Positions 1 through 11,016 of a stretch of DNA of 64,000 nucleotides are shown here, piece by piece. The stretch comes from Zygnema cylindricum (taxonomy: Eukaryota; Streptophyta; Zygnematophyceae; Zygnematales; Zygnemataceae), in contig JBBHKE010002555.1 in the NCBI GenBank assembly GCA_037447655.1, positions 250,001-314,000 on the forward strand. The letters run 5' to 3'. Position 1 is the first letter of the stretch, and each line of letters begins with the position of its first letter. Position numbers and translations under genes: made by a program. Below the pieces are notes generated by a model. It did no database searches. It was not told the DNA's origin and saw only the letters and a program-made list of their open reading frames with translations.

Positions 1-639
1 GCACTGCCACTTCGAATGACACATGGCAGGATCCGAGAGGATTACAGGATTTCTGAGACACAAGATGATAATTCCGGATGTGACAAATGTCACATTCTGG
101 CGATGTCATACATTGACCGTACAAAAAGTACGACGGTGCTTGTACTTTTTAGTACGGTACTGTCTTACGATTGGACTGTACCACAGTACTAAGAAGCTTA
201 AAGAGGTGTTTTAGGACTAAGAATAATTTTGCCAAGTAGTCGCCTCTCTCCCAGAAAGCATCTATATAAATAGGCAAACTTTACCATTTAATTACAACTC
301 ACTCGGTTGACCAAATTCAGTGATTGTTTTTGTTGCGGACTCAAGGGAGTCTACGATACACACTCGTTTAGTCAATCAGAGTTTTCCCTTGTCAAGGTTG
401 CTGCATTTCTAAAGGAAATTCAAAGTGGGTGAATGTGTCCAAAGCTCATATTCTAACTTTCCATTCTGTGGTGGAACAGAGCACACAGGAAGTCTTATTT
501 CACAGGGGTGAAGTTGTATTGGGGTTCTGATTATCAAGGGGTTAATCATTTAGGTTGGTATCAATTGGAGTCGGCACTAACTAGATAAGCTTCTTCAAAG
601 TTGCCTTCTTTGAGGAACAATGGAGGTCTCAGAGTTTCA
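1..639 (+). mobile_element. Ty1/copia 5' LTR, left end outside window
   Basis: The stretch has an LTR-like layout: repeated TAC/GTAC motifs, a TATA-like CTATATAAATAG near 261-272, and then a leader. The last 20 bases (620-639) are identical, in reverse complement, to the terminal 20 bases of the LTR at 47657-48716, which is about 1,060 bp long. The LTR therefore very probably ends at 639 and starts some 400 bp before this window. The gag ATG at 620 lies within it. A TGGTATCA motif at 555-562 resembles a plant initiator-Met tRNA primer site, but it sits inside the LTR. Confidence 0.6.
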
Positions 640-1984
640 GTTTATGGGCCCACCATCTAGGGTGCCTATGTTTGATGGAACAGACTTCACTTATTGGGAG
701 TTTACGATGGAGGGGTTGCTTTTCGAAAAGCAGTTATGGGGAATTATTTTCGGACAAGTGCGGTGTCCGCCACCGAGCTTTGGTGGAGCTCACTACGGAG
801 ATTCATCACGGGCTTCCCTAAAAAACCAACCGGGTATCACATGCAACGGAAGGTGAAGGGAAATCATTGCCATGGAAGGGGGGAAATGGGAGAAAGGAAA
901 AGGAACACCTATGATGAGGGGAGCTAGGCTATTGGCTACGGTCCCACTTGTAAGGGTAATAACTAAAACTGAAGAAACTAAGAGTAGAATTTGGGAGTAT
1001 AAGAACACTATAGCAAAACATCATATACTTAGAAATGTGTCTTAGTCCATAGCTATCACTCTTTTAAATCTAACCTAGTCTTCGGAAATCTGGGAAACAC
1101 TAAGATAGATTTATAAAAGTGAGACTATACAGAGGCAGCAGTAAGTAAAATAGAAAATAGGGGCCTATGTTTATAAAGGCGGTAGCATGATAGAGTTTTG
1201 CAATGATATTCCTGCGTTATATGTTGAGCTTGCTAGTGTGGGAAATGTACAATCTGAGGAGAGAAAGATTAACACACTAATCATGAAACTCCCAGATGAG
1301 TACGAAAACATCACTAACCGTATACAGGAAATGGATGGCGCCTCATGGACTTGGAGCATTACCATGGGGATGATTCTTGTGAGGGAAATCACTTTGGAGC
1401 TTCGTAGGGGAAGTAGAAGGGTGAATGTACTAATCACTGGTGGTGACTGGCGGAAGCGTGATGAGAGGAACGGCCGTGACGAGCAGAAGCATGATAGGAG
1501 GAAGAAAGACAAAGGTAAACCTTATCGGAATTTTGGTAAAAAGAGAGGGAGAGAAAAAGAAAGGGGAGCTTTGAAAAAGGGGGTTGCTTTCCTTTGTAGG
1601 GAGCTGGGTCACTATATGGAGGAGTGTCCTAGTTTGGAAGAAATTAGAAGTTGGAATGTTGATGAGGAGGAACAACAGGAAGAGGAGAACGAGGATGAAG
1701 ATTTTTTTGAGCTTCTCCGCATCGGTAATATGGGGAAGAAAGAAAGGCACACAGAAATTCCACGAAAGCAGCAGTGTGCTTTTGGAGGTATAAGGGAATT
1801 AAAGAGAGAGGAGAAAATTGAGGGAGTTCAAATTATTGAGGATAATTTCATAAATATTTTGGAAACAGAAAACTGGTCGGAAAGGGAGACTTCAACGGAT
1901 TTCGAGGAAAGGGGAGAAGTAAATCTAAAGGGGGCTCTAAAGGTTAGGAGAGAAGAGGAATATTTGATCAGTCAAACTCCGTGA
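620..1984 (+). pseudogene. decayed copia gag
   Basis: Gag is the capsid protein of a Ty1/copia element. The first open stretch (620-856) begins MEVSEFQFMGPPSRVPMF and continues with a gag-like YWEF block; it matches the gag starts at about 57545 and 52969 (minus). It is then broken by frameshifts. A second open stretch (1187-1984) holds the middle of gag and a defective zinc knuckle: CRELGHYMEEC lacks the first cysteine of the usual CX2CX4HX4C. A charged Glu/Lys-rich tail follows. No protease or polymerase follows, because the element is cut at about 1974 by the inverted repeat. Not functional. Confidence 0.7.
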
Positions 1985-4190
1985 ATCTAAGAATATGGTT
2001 GCATCAAACGTTATGGACAAAGAATACATGGTTGGTGAGTATCTTTTCTGTACATTGTTTACATCTCACATAGAGCTTTTGAAATGCATTGTTGTACTTT
2101 TAATTTGATATTGATTTTGTTGTTTTATGTCTCTTCTTTCGAAAAGATAGGGTGAAAGTGAGGGAGAAGGCAAAAAAGGACGAGGTGGCTGCCACCTCGT
2201 CTTGTTTATTCCTCCCCGTCTTCTTCTCCCTACATGATTTTCGTCGTTGTTTTAGTCTCTTTCTGTGTACTAAGCTTTATATTTTTCTTTTGTTTGTTTT
2301 GTTTTCGCCTCATTTTTCTTTCCATTTGTCTTGTTGTTTCATTTTTTTTTTAATCAGAGGAGCGCAAATGTGAATAAGCTTTAACAAGATGAGAAGCAAC
2401 GGACTATCCACAACAAATTAGTACCTCCAAAACCACACCATTACGAAGATCCAACCTAAGCAGCTGTGAAAAATGTATGTTATTAGAGAAAAAAATAAAA
2501 GTAGTATCTTACTTTGAAATAACTCGCAATTTAGTTTTACAATTTTCATGATTTGCAACAAGGTTGATAGCATTATTATTTTCACGAGGAGAGTTTTTGA
2601 TGAATAAATATGTTGAGTTGCAGATTCGTGAGGAGGAATGGCGGCTAGGGCTTTAGGACTTCAGGCCTATTCAACCTTGAAATGGTGATTGTGGCAGGTG
2701 ACATATTTTATCATTATTTTGTCTCTTTATTTTAGTTTGTGTTGTATGAGGGTTTGCATGCAACCAAACTCTACTCAGTACTAGTTTCACAATAGCCTAA
2801 CTCCAAATCTTAAGATAGACCGATGTAAGAGAGAAAATAGAGAGGAAAATGAGAGACCTAGGAAAAAGGGAGATCAACGAATAGCCTGTAATTTTGTTGC
2901 TCTTTGCTACTCTTTGCTGAACTTTTCTCTGACATTTTTTAAAGGTTTTCTTTTTTGTGACACAAAGTGGTGTTTGTCAAACTCGGTGGAACTAACCATC
3001 TGGTTGCATTAAAGGTTATGGACAAAGACAACATAGTTGGAGAATATTTTTTTTGTACAATACACCTTTTGAAATGCTTTATTTTACCTGTGTTTTATTT
3101 CTTAATCTCTCTTTTTTCTACGTCTTTCATTTTCCTCACTTTGTCTCTCATTCATCGGTCTACTTTGCGATCTGAAGTTAGGTTTTAGTGAAACCACCAC
3201 TGAGTAGAGTTTGGTTGCATGCAAAACCCTCATACCACACAAACAGAAATAAAAGAACAAAATAATGATAAAATACCTCACTTGCCAGAATCACCATTTC
3301 TAAAAGGTCGAATAAAAGGTCGAATAGGCTTGAAGTGCTTAAGCCCTAACCGCCATTCCTCCTCCCGAATATGCAGCTCTCCATATTTAATCATAAAAAC
3401 CTCTCCCCGTGAACATAATAATGCTATAACCTTGTTGCAAATCATGAAAATTGTAAAACTAAATTGCGAGTTATTTCAAAGTAAGAGACTACTTTTATTT
3501 TTTCTCTAATAACATACATTTTTCACAGCTGCCCAGGTTGGATCCTCGTAATGATGTGGTTTTAAAATTACTAATTTGTTGTGGATAGTCCGTTGCTTCT
3601 CATCTTGTTCAAGCTTGTTCACATTTGCGCTCCTCGGACCAAAAAAAAAAAAAACAACAAGACAAATGGTAAGAAAAATGAGGCGAGAACAAAAAATACA
3701 AAGACAAAGATAAAGCTAAGTAGAGACAAAAGAATTAAAATAATGACGAAAAATCTTGTTGGGAGAAAGAGACGGGGAGGAATAAAGAGGACGAGGCCGC
3801 CACCTCGTCCTCTTTTTCCCTCTCCATCGCTTTCACCCTATCTCTGTTCAATAGAAAAAAAGAAGAAAAACAATATTAAAACAAAAGTAAAACAATGCAT
3901 TTCAAAAAATGTATGTGAGATGTAAACAATGTACAAGAAAAACACTCACCAATCATATTTTTTTGTCTATAACCTTTAATGCAACCTGATGGTTAGTTCC
4001 ACGGAGTTTGACAAGTACCACACTGTGTGACGATAAAGAAAACCCTTAAAAGAGAAAACCCTTAAAGAATGTCAGAGAAAAGTTTATCAAAGAGTAGCAA
4101 AGAGTCTAAATTTTACATGCAATTCGTTATTAATCTCTCTCTTTTCTAGGTCTCTCATTTTTCTCTCTATTTTCTCTCTTTCGTCGGGGT
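1974..4190. repeat. large imperfect inverted repeat (about 2.2 kb)
   Basis: The left part (1974-2880) reappears inverted at about 3100-4020: for example CTAATTTGTTGTGGATAGTC near 3572 is the complement of GGACTATCCACAACAAATTA at 2401. A third, direct partial copy starts at about 2823, so copies 2 and 3 overlap in the middle. Shared landmarks are the GGTTGCAT...GTTATGGACAAAGA block (about 2006, 2999 and, inverted, about 3970) and a GACGAGG/CCTCGTC hairpin in each arm (about 2180 and 3790). Short reading frames such as 2967-3188 are not recognised. It may be a foldback element, or an inverted duplication of one. Confidence 0.7.
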
Positions 4191-4585
4191 CCGGGGAAGC
4201 TTCCCAGATGCTGATTTCTTTGTAAGAGCCTTGTAGAGGGAGAGAGAGGGAAGAAGAAACCACGGTTTAGACATACGAATTGCAGGGAAGAATGGAAGGA
4301 GGAAACAGCATGAAATATTATTATTTATTATATTTTATATCATGTATTACATTATAAAATATTTTTTATTATACTATATTATTGATGTGTTTTATATAAA
4401 TTATATTTTATATCATATGTTATTATATTATATTTTATCTATAATTAAATGTATCTATATATTATTACATTATTATGTTATATATTTTTATCTTGTTATA
4501 TTGTCATATTACATTATTATATCATTTAGTTATTAATTACTACAACCAGCTTTCACGTGGCAGGTGGAGAAAATCTTCTAGCTTG
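4191..4585. other. AT-rich stretch, no gene seen
   Basis: After a short GA-rich patch, 4310-4550 is almost pure TAT/ATA with many TTATATTATA words and no coding signal. It could be a matrix-attachment-like or fragile region, but nothing specific supports that. Confidence 0.5.
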
Positions 4586-4695
4586 GCACTGCCCTGTATG
4601 GTGACGCCATTTGTCTCTGTTTCTAGAGCTTCGTTCAAAAGCACTGCCCTGTATGGTGACGCCAGTTGTCTCTGTTTCTAGAGCTTCGTTCAAAA
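4586..4695. repeat. 55-bp tandem duplication within the oxoprolinase-like exon
   Basis: Units 4586-4640 and 4641-4695 start GCACTGCCCTGTATGGTGAC and end TTCGTTCAAAA; they differ at one or two positions. The unit covers the 3' part of the broken exon on the minus strand. Confidence 0.85.
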
Positions 4696-4751
4696 GCTTC
4701 GTCGCAGCGACTGACGTCAGTGGAGGTGCCGCCCATGTCAAATCCTATCAC
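4649..4751 (-). pseudogene. 5-oxoprolinase (hydantoinase/oxoprolinase family) exon fragment
   Basis: 5-oxoprolinase opens 5-oxoproline to glutamate, using ATP, in glutathione turnover. On the minus strand, after a possible splice acceptor (CCGACAG), the frame reads VIGFDMGGTSTDVSR, the hallmark glycine-rich nucleotide-binding loop of this family. A following ALETETTGVTIQ matches the family's ET..AGVT(I/L)Q segment but is in another frame, so one base is extra (or two missing) at about 4690. The expected continuation APQLDIN is absent; the 55-bp tandem copy follows instead. No other exon was recognised nearby. I infer a captured or dying gene fragment. Confidence 0.6.
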
Positions 4752-4869
4752 CTGTCGGCATACTGCCCGCCGGCGGAATGCCGTGTCACGGCAGACAGTG
4801 CCAGGTGACATGTTGGCAAGTTTTGCAGGTACTAAGTCTGATTCCATAATAACCCCGCCCTCTCTTGCT

Positions 4870-5640
4870 TTTTACATGAGCCAATCGAGAGAGAAGGAGA
4901 GGGCTAAGAAACCTAAACATGAGAAAGCAAAACCTAAGAAAGCAAAAATGGAGTGAGAGCGCGTCTTACCAGTGGAGTAATGAGAGGTGTTCCTGCAGGA
5001 GACGCTGCGACAGCTGGCGCCGGCCGCCATACTGATGGCAACATCTGAAGGAACAGAAACACACACAGACACAAGACGAGAGAAGGACGAGAGAAGGGAG
5101 ACAGAAGAGGGGAGAGAGGAAATAGAAAAGAGGAGAGAGAAGAGAAAGAGAGAGGAGGAGAGGGAGAGGGATAACAAAAGGTTCTTTAGGCATTTGGGAG
5201 AGGGAGTGGGGGAAGAAGTGGGAAACCTACCAGTGAAATAGCAATACCTAGGAAGAGGAAAGTGAGAGACGAGAAAATAATTTTCTTCGAGAAAAAAAAG
5301 GTGTCGCCAAGAGGGAGAGCAAGAGGAAGAAAAGAAACAACTGGCGTATCCAAAAAATGTTTGTTATCTTCATTTCTGCGTAAAATCAGATCTTACTAGA
5401 GACATATCTGCATAACAAGAGAAAACAAGAAACAAACACAAAAAAATGATAGAGCAACGAATGGTCATTTTCCATAAAACAGTTTTCTAGTAATCGTGTC
5501 AAATAAATTTGTTCCTATACCAGATTCCATTGGGAATCTCAAAAGAACTTTATGCACCAATGTCCCCCTCACCTTCAACAAGATATGCCGACGTGTCGCT
5601 CTATCCATGGCAGTAACAAATGAATTACTTCCTTCAGTTG
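4870..5640. other. GA-rich flank, no gene assigned
   Basis: 5080-5200 is GAGAGA-rich. On the minus strand 4973-5053 is bounded by CTTCAG and GTAAGACG and could be an exon, but its three frames match nothing I recognise. 5240-5640 shows no coding signal. Confidence 0.3.
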
Positions 5641-5644
5641 ACCA

Positions 5645-6136
5645 TACTAAGAGAGAGACTGAGAAGGACACACAGAGAGACTGAGAGAGAGACAGAGGGA
5701 GACCAAAAGGGAGATTGAGAGGGAGACTGAGAGAGACACTGAGAGAGAGACTGGGAGAGAGACTAAGAGGGAGACTGAGAGGGAGAGATTAAGAGAGAGA
5801 CTGAGAGGGAAACTGAGAGAGAGACTAGGAGAGAGACTGAAAGAGAGAGACAGAGAGAGACAAAGAGAGACAGAGGGAGATAGAGAGAGACAGAGGGAAA
5901 CGGAGAGGGAGTCTGAGAGAGACAGAGGGAGACTGAGAGAGACAGAGGGAGAGAGAGAGATAGAATGAGAGAGACAGAGAGGGAGACTGAGAGAGAGACT
6001 GAGAGAGAGACTGAGAGAGAGACAGAGAGAGAGATAGGGGAGACTGAGAGGGAGACTAAGAGAGAGATAGAGGGAGACTGAGAGAGAGACAGAGAGATAG
6101 ATAGAGGGAGACTAAGAGAGATAGAGGGAGACTAAT
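5645..6136. repeat. GA-rich minisatellite (GAGAGACTGAGAGG-type)
   Basis: About 490 bp made almost only of GAGAGA, GACTGAGAG and GACAGAGGGA words in irregular tandem order. There is no coding content. Confidence 0.9.
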
Positions 6137-6965
6137 GTTGTCCATAGCCTGTTTCAGCCATGGATTACTCACGAAAACACCCACAGACTACCTCAAAAAT
6201 AGTTGTGTTACAAACAGCACAGATTACTCCACAATAAACATAATCACCTCAAAATGCAACAATGTGCAGTATACCGTATACAGTGTAAACTCCTAAAGTT
6301 ACAGCCAAATCTACAAAGGCATTTAGAAGATATAAGCTCTAGAGTTTCACAAAAACAGTTGATAGCTTCACAAACTAACCACTTAGACTGCTCACATAAT
6401 CTTACATAGATACTGGAATACAATGAAACATCACACACATATAGATTCTATATCATAGAATAACTCCACAAAGTTTCACATGAAAGAACCAAACTGAGTG
6501 ATCGTACCAACAGGTCAAAGATGCAGAAAACAGTTTGCCATTGCTGTGATAAACTTGACTGCGATACTCAAAATATTCTAAGTCCTACAAGTTATACTCA
6601 GAGAGTTCACTACTGAATGTACGGAGGCATACCAGCCGTACGGTATCTACCATCTACTTAAACTATTGTAAGTTAGAAAAACACGCCAAAACATAAAATG
6701 GTACGCGAAGAGCCACAATAAAGGTACGACAAACAATAAAACGACAAAGGAAAACGCAATCTCTAAGGTACAAGAATCGTACGCTCGTATTCTAGACATG
6801 AGCGGGGTCCTAACATTTATTCTCTAAGTTCTGACGATGACACGTCACACTAATTTTGCAAAACGCGTGGCGTTGACATCGTACGATACTTATGATGCGT
6901 AGTGTAGCGTTTTAGTGCGACTATTTCGACAGGATACAGGTCAGTACACCATGTATCGCTATGGC
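6137..6965. other. no gene recognised
   Basis: AC-rich DNA with only short frames. The TACGG/GTACG-rich tail (about 6600-6900) resembles flanks of the MITEs elsewhere in this window, so it may be decayed repeat. Confidence 0.4.
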
Positions 6966-7369
6966 TAGTGTTGGGTATCGAGGACCTTTTTCCGATATTC
7001 GATATATATCGAATTTCAGGTACCCGATAATCGATATATCGCTTCGATATATCGAAAACAAAATTACCCGATAATCGATATATCGCTTCGATATATCGAA
7101 AACCAAATTATTGCGATATATCGTATCGCCAATATATCGAAGCATTCAACCCCCCCCCCGGGCTCGCGCTCAGTGGGGGGGGGGGTATCCGTACGATTTT
7201 CCGTACGATTTTCCGTACTAGGACTGTACGGACACCAAGTTTTTGCGATATATATCGCTATAGTTTAAGTTGGTCCCGGTACGATATATCGAGGTATCTG
7301 CTCGATCGATATTCGATATATCGAATATCGAAATTATCGCGATATCAATTTACCCGATACCCAACACTA
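6966..7369. mobile_element. hAT-type MITE with C-run/G-run core
   Basis: Terminal inverted repeats TAGTGTTGGGTATCG (6966) and CGATACCCAACACTA (to 7369). Inside are many CGATATATCG palindromes and a central C-run, GGCTCGCGCTCAGT spacer, G-run hairpin at about 7150-7186. Flanking 8-mers GCTATGGC and GCTACTGC match at 6 of 8, consistent with a worn 8-bp hAT target duplication. Non-coding and non-autonomous. Confidence 0.85.
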
Positions 7370-7829
7370 GCTACTGCAGTACTGTAGCGCTGATTTTTTT
7401 CCCTCTTCAAAACATCTTGTCTTTGTGCACACCCGTTTGACGTTCGATTGGAGCCCGCCATTTGGAATTTGAGACCCTTACCTTTCAATTGAATCCGTGG
7501 GCTGTAGGGGGCTGGTGTGTAGGGGGAAGAGTTGTTTTTAAGTGGCCGAAAAAAACAGTAATGCTAACAGCGATACACAACGCAGAGTACATCAGTACAG
7601 TACTGCAGTGCCAAAAGCCGTTCCAGATCCGACGCAGGCGGTCGGTTAACGGTCGTTTACGGTTTCGGTTAACCGTTTGCGACCTGTGAAGAGTGGTTCG
7701 CCAATTATGTGTCTGGGGCGTGAGCTGCTTGCTCAGAAGTACACCATGAATTGCTGTCACTATGAAGAAATTATTAGTGTAAACTCTATTCTAGGTTTCA
7801 GGGTCTAACGCCAACAAAACATCAACGCT

Positions 7830-8110
7830 AATTAACATGGATAACACTAATTTGGCATTCCCGTAGTGTAGCCGCTACAGCCTTGTTCACAAGGTCAACA
7901 TTTGAACATGTGAGAACAGGTTCGTGCGATGTTCCCTGGTCTTTGTTGCGAGGAAGTGCGCTTTCGCGTGTCGACGCCACTCGCTTTTATGTGTCGACGA
8001 CTTGACGCCGCAATATGACACTTTTATGTGCTTTGTACAAAAAATTGTAGCAATTAAAGTACTGATTGACACATTTCGTACATCACACTATTAAATACCT
8101 CCTGAAAATA
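7830..8110. repeat. dispersed repeat shared with 42263-42560
   Basis: Shared blocks include GTAGCCGCTA, the GCGTGTCGACG(C/T)CACTC segment and GCAATTAAAGTAC, followed in both by a CTCCTGAA block and GACACTAAT. The copies are diverged and in the same orientation. Family unknown. Confidence 0.6.
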
Positions 8111-9911
8111 ATAAACCGAACCCTTCTTAGTAATTGACACTAATAAAATTGTACTTATAATAGCGTAATGTAAAAAATAGTATTATCAATTCTATTTTAG
8201 ATTCATGGGTTGTAATTTAGGGGCGCCGATAGTGTGTTATAAACACCATTAGCGATTCACGGTGTAGCTTCGACACCCCGAGAGATCGATTTGACCGTGA
8301 AAGAATGATATTGGTCTTGGGATAACGAACGATGGCTGCGAAATCCTTAAATGAAACCTTCAATTCCTTGGATACATGAGGTGAATGCATTGTGGATCCA
8401 AACGTTCTCAGATATACAAGGTCCTGGTATGCGTATGTCCAAACCACTATTTTAATCTTCTAATGCATGTGTATTTGGATGTCGTTCGGCGCCCCATTGT
8501 AAATCTGGTTCCTATGTCCTCCCAAGTCTCTCCTTACTCTTCTTCATTGCTTGAATATCCACTAGTGCATTGGATTTCTCAAATGACCCCTCACCATTGA
8601 ATTTCTCATATGAGCCCTCACTAGTGACAACGAATGCAAAGTCCCAAACAAACGAGAAAGTGAAAGGTTGTTCATTGTGACACATAACCCAAAGGGCAGT
8701 TCCACCCTTATTACGGAGCAAGTAACGCGTGTCCAAAAAATAGTTTTGATAAAGTTGTCACCACCATTCGATGCGAGCATCTCAAGCCCTCTGATTCACG
8801 AGCTTGTTGTCTCTCTTGCGAGGTCTTAGAGCTTGGCTGCTAGGTGCACCTGTTCGAGCCTGTTTTCTCTCTTGCGGGGTCTTAGAGCTTGGCTGCTAGG
8901 TGCACCGGTTCTTTCCCCTACGTTTCAGTTCACCACCACCCTCAGGTTCACGCTTGACCTCCCTCATACGTCTTCAGTCGGCTCTCTCATTTCCTTGTGT
9001 GACCTTGTCCTTCAACCCGATGGAGTCCATTTCCTTCATGTCTTCCATGGAAGAGACTTGATTCAGGCACATGATAGTGTTTGCGACTATTGCTTCCAAG
9101 GGGGGGGGTGTTGTGTTTAGGTTTCACATGTTAATCCTTCGTAACGGATTGACATTGTTTTCCTCAATGGTGCGATTTGTACTTTTGGTGACATCAGTTT
9201 TTTGAACCTTGCCTCAATCACAGTCGTCGGTTAGGCGTCCCAAATTGCTATTAGGAACGAGTGTGATTTTGCTCACAGCGACGTTATGGGTGACTTTATT
9301 CCGATGATAGTCCAGATATATGGTTGTTTGGGAGTTTCTTTGGATGAGTTCTTCCATACTTGTTGTTGACGTTCTTCGAGAGGAGGTGCCTTGGGAGCCC
9401 TCCTGTTTTTGTCCTTCTTTCTATCATCAACGTTTATTTGTGCCATCATAAAGAGTAAAGCTTCTATCCTTCCTCGATCTGCTATTACGCATAATCGACT
9501 TGTTTCAGATTTCCCTTGGCGTGCTCAACCAACCTCGGCGTTCTAAGGGTTGCTTTCAGTAGTTTTTTAGCCATGTAGAGGTTTGTTTGGTTTGGGTTGG
9601 TATGGCAAGTAGTTTTTGTTTCGGGTACCTTGTTTGTTTCCACCTGCGTTCGATTTCCAGTTTCGTGTTTGCCTTCCATTTTCTGTTCCCCTATACTAAG
9701 ATCGTGCTTTTTAATAAAGTACTACAATTCAGATGTACTCTTGGACGTAGACTACATAAGAGGTATACCGAAGAGCCAAGGTGCGCGGCACAGCTTTGAC
9801 TAAGTGACAAAGCCCAAAAGTCAAACCATAGTGGTTCACAATCAAAAGTACAGTTTCACATCTCTTTCTATAGGAAAGAGAAAGAGAAAGTCTTGTTTTT
9901 TTATAGGAATA
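8111..9911. other. unassigned DNA with a small tandem duplication
   Basis: 8811-8850 and 8867-8906 are near-identical copies of a segment starting CTCTCTTGCG and ending GGTGCACC. Frames at 8217-8447 (minus) and 8833-9120 (plus) are open but match no family I know. The rest shows nothing clear. Confidence 0.4.
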
Positions 9912-10190
9912 TCAAGCTATCGCACCTAAAAAATCAGTCTTGCTCAACGCTACAGCCTGTCGGTTAGCACTGTTCTTATACTTCGTGTTATCTTTCACCA
10001 ACCATAACTCCGTACCGAAATATAGTAATGAACTAAACCAAAGCTGATCCTGTTCATTGTATCTTCCTTTATGTTGGTGTCTAAAATCAGCTATTAGATT
10101 GAAGGGATCACTCCAAAACTGCCTTTTCAGAATGCCTCTCTCTTGAGCCTCCACAAGATTTCTCTCCGAAAGTTTTCTAACTGTCCAATG
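9912..10190 (-). CDS. possible terminal exon of an unrecognised gene
   Basis: A minus-strand frame runs from a possible acceptor (TTGGACAG, about 10190) to a TAG at 9914-9912. It is about 92 codons with an ordinary, non-repetitive composition (contains FWSDPFNLIADFRHQHKG and LWLVKDNTKYKNSANRQAVA), unlike the junk frames around it. It lies about 860 bp downstream of the YidD-like gene on the same strand. I recognise no domain, and it could also be a transposon remnant. Confidence 0.3.
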   Translation of the reverse strand, partial: HWTVRKLSERNLVEAQERGILKRQFWSDPFNLIADFRHQHKGRYNEQDQLWFSSLLYFGTELWLVKDNTKYKNSANRQAVALSKTDFLGAIA

Positions 10191-11016
10191 GAAAGTGACA
10201 AGAGCTGGGAATGACGCTAATGAAAATCTCTATTGCTTTGTCTAATAAGCTCTAAAGACAAGCTTAATTAATCATATATGTTGGTTTTAGAATCAAGTGT
10301 CTTGGTTTTAGAATGCTCACACTTTTTGAAAAGCGTATAAATATTCACAAAAACATGAAAAAAAAGAAAAACGCCAGAAAAAAACGACTTTTGCTGTTGA
10401 AATATGTGTACTAGAGTATCGCGAAATACCCCCGACCTCCCAAAAAATCTGACTCCAATGATGATATGAGAATCTTAAGAAAATGTTGTTTGACTTTTTT
10501 ACAATGACCGGGTTAAAAAAGCCTTGAGTAGAAGCCATAAAAGCCCGATATACTCTCTGTACAAATCTTTGATTTGAATATTATAAGGACAGAATATAGT
10601 AGACAATGATGTGAATTGCTAGACTTTTCTTCAAAATCCGTCCTAAAATAATTAAACCTAATCAGGATACTTGTTCAATCAAACAAACTTCACACAATGT
10701 CCCTTCTAAACAGTTCTCCTCTCATAGATAAGCACACGTACCTTCCTGAAACTCGACCATTTGTCAGTTTTGAGAGTTATTTATTTTGTTGTTTATTTTT
10801 TTAGAGGTCAATATTTCGCCTTTACAAGAGTTCCAACATTGCTTGTTTCTTAAGGTCAATAATCTCTCTCTATATGATTATTAACAAGTTCTTAGTATCC
10901 GTACACCTGCAATCAGAAGAAAATTGGAGCATAAAAAGACCTTTTTTAACTGCTTACTCTACGAAGAATAAATTGTACATGTTTTCTTGGTCCAGAAAAA
11001 CTGCCCTACTTATTTT
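10191..11016. other. intergenic, no gene seen
   Basis: AT-rich DNA between the unassigned exon and the 3' end of the YidD-like gene. Poly(A) signals for the minus-strand gene may lie at about 10900-11010, but none is clear. Confidence 0.4.

Noticed and set aside
6966-7369. Repeated CGATATATCG units looking like a CRISPR array
   Set aside because: Units are palindromic MITE interior without spacers, in a eukaryotic genome, bounded by hAT ends.
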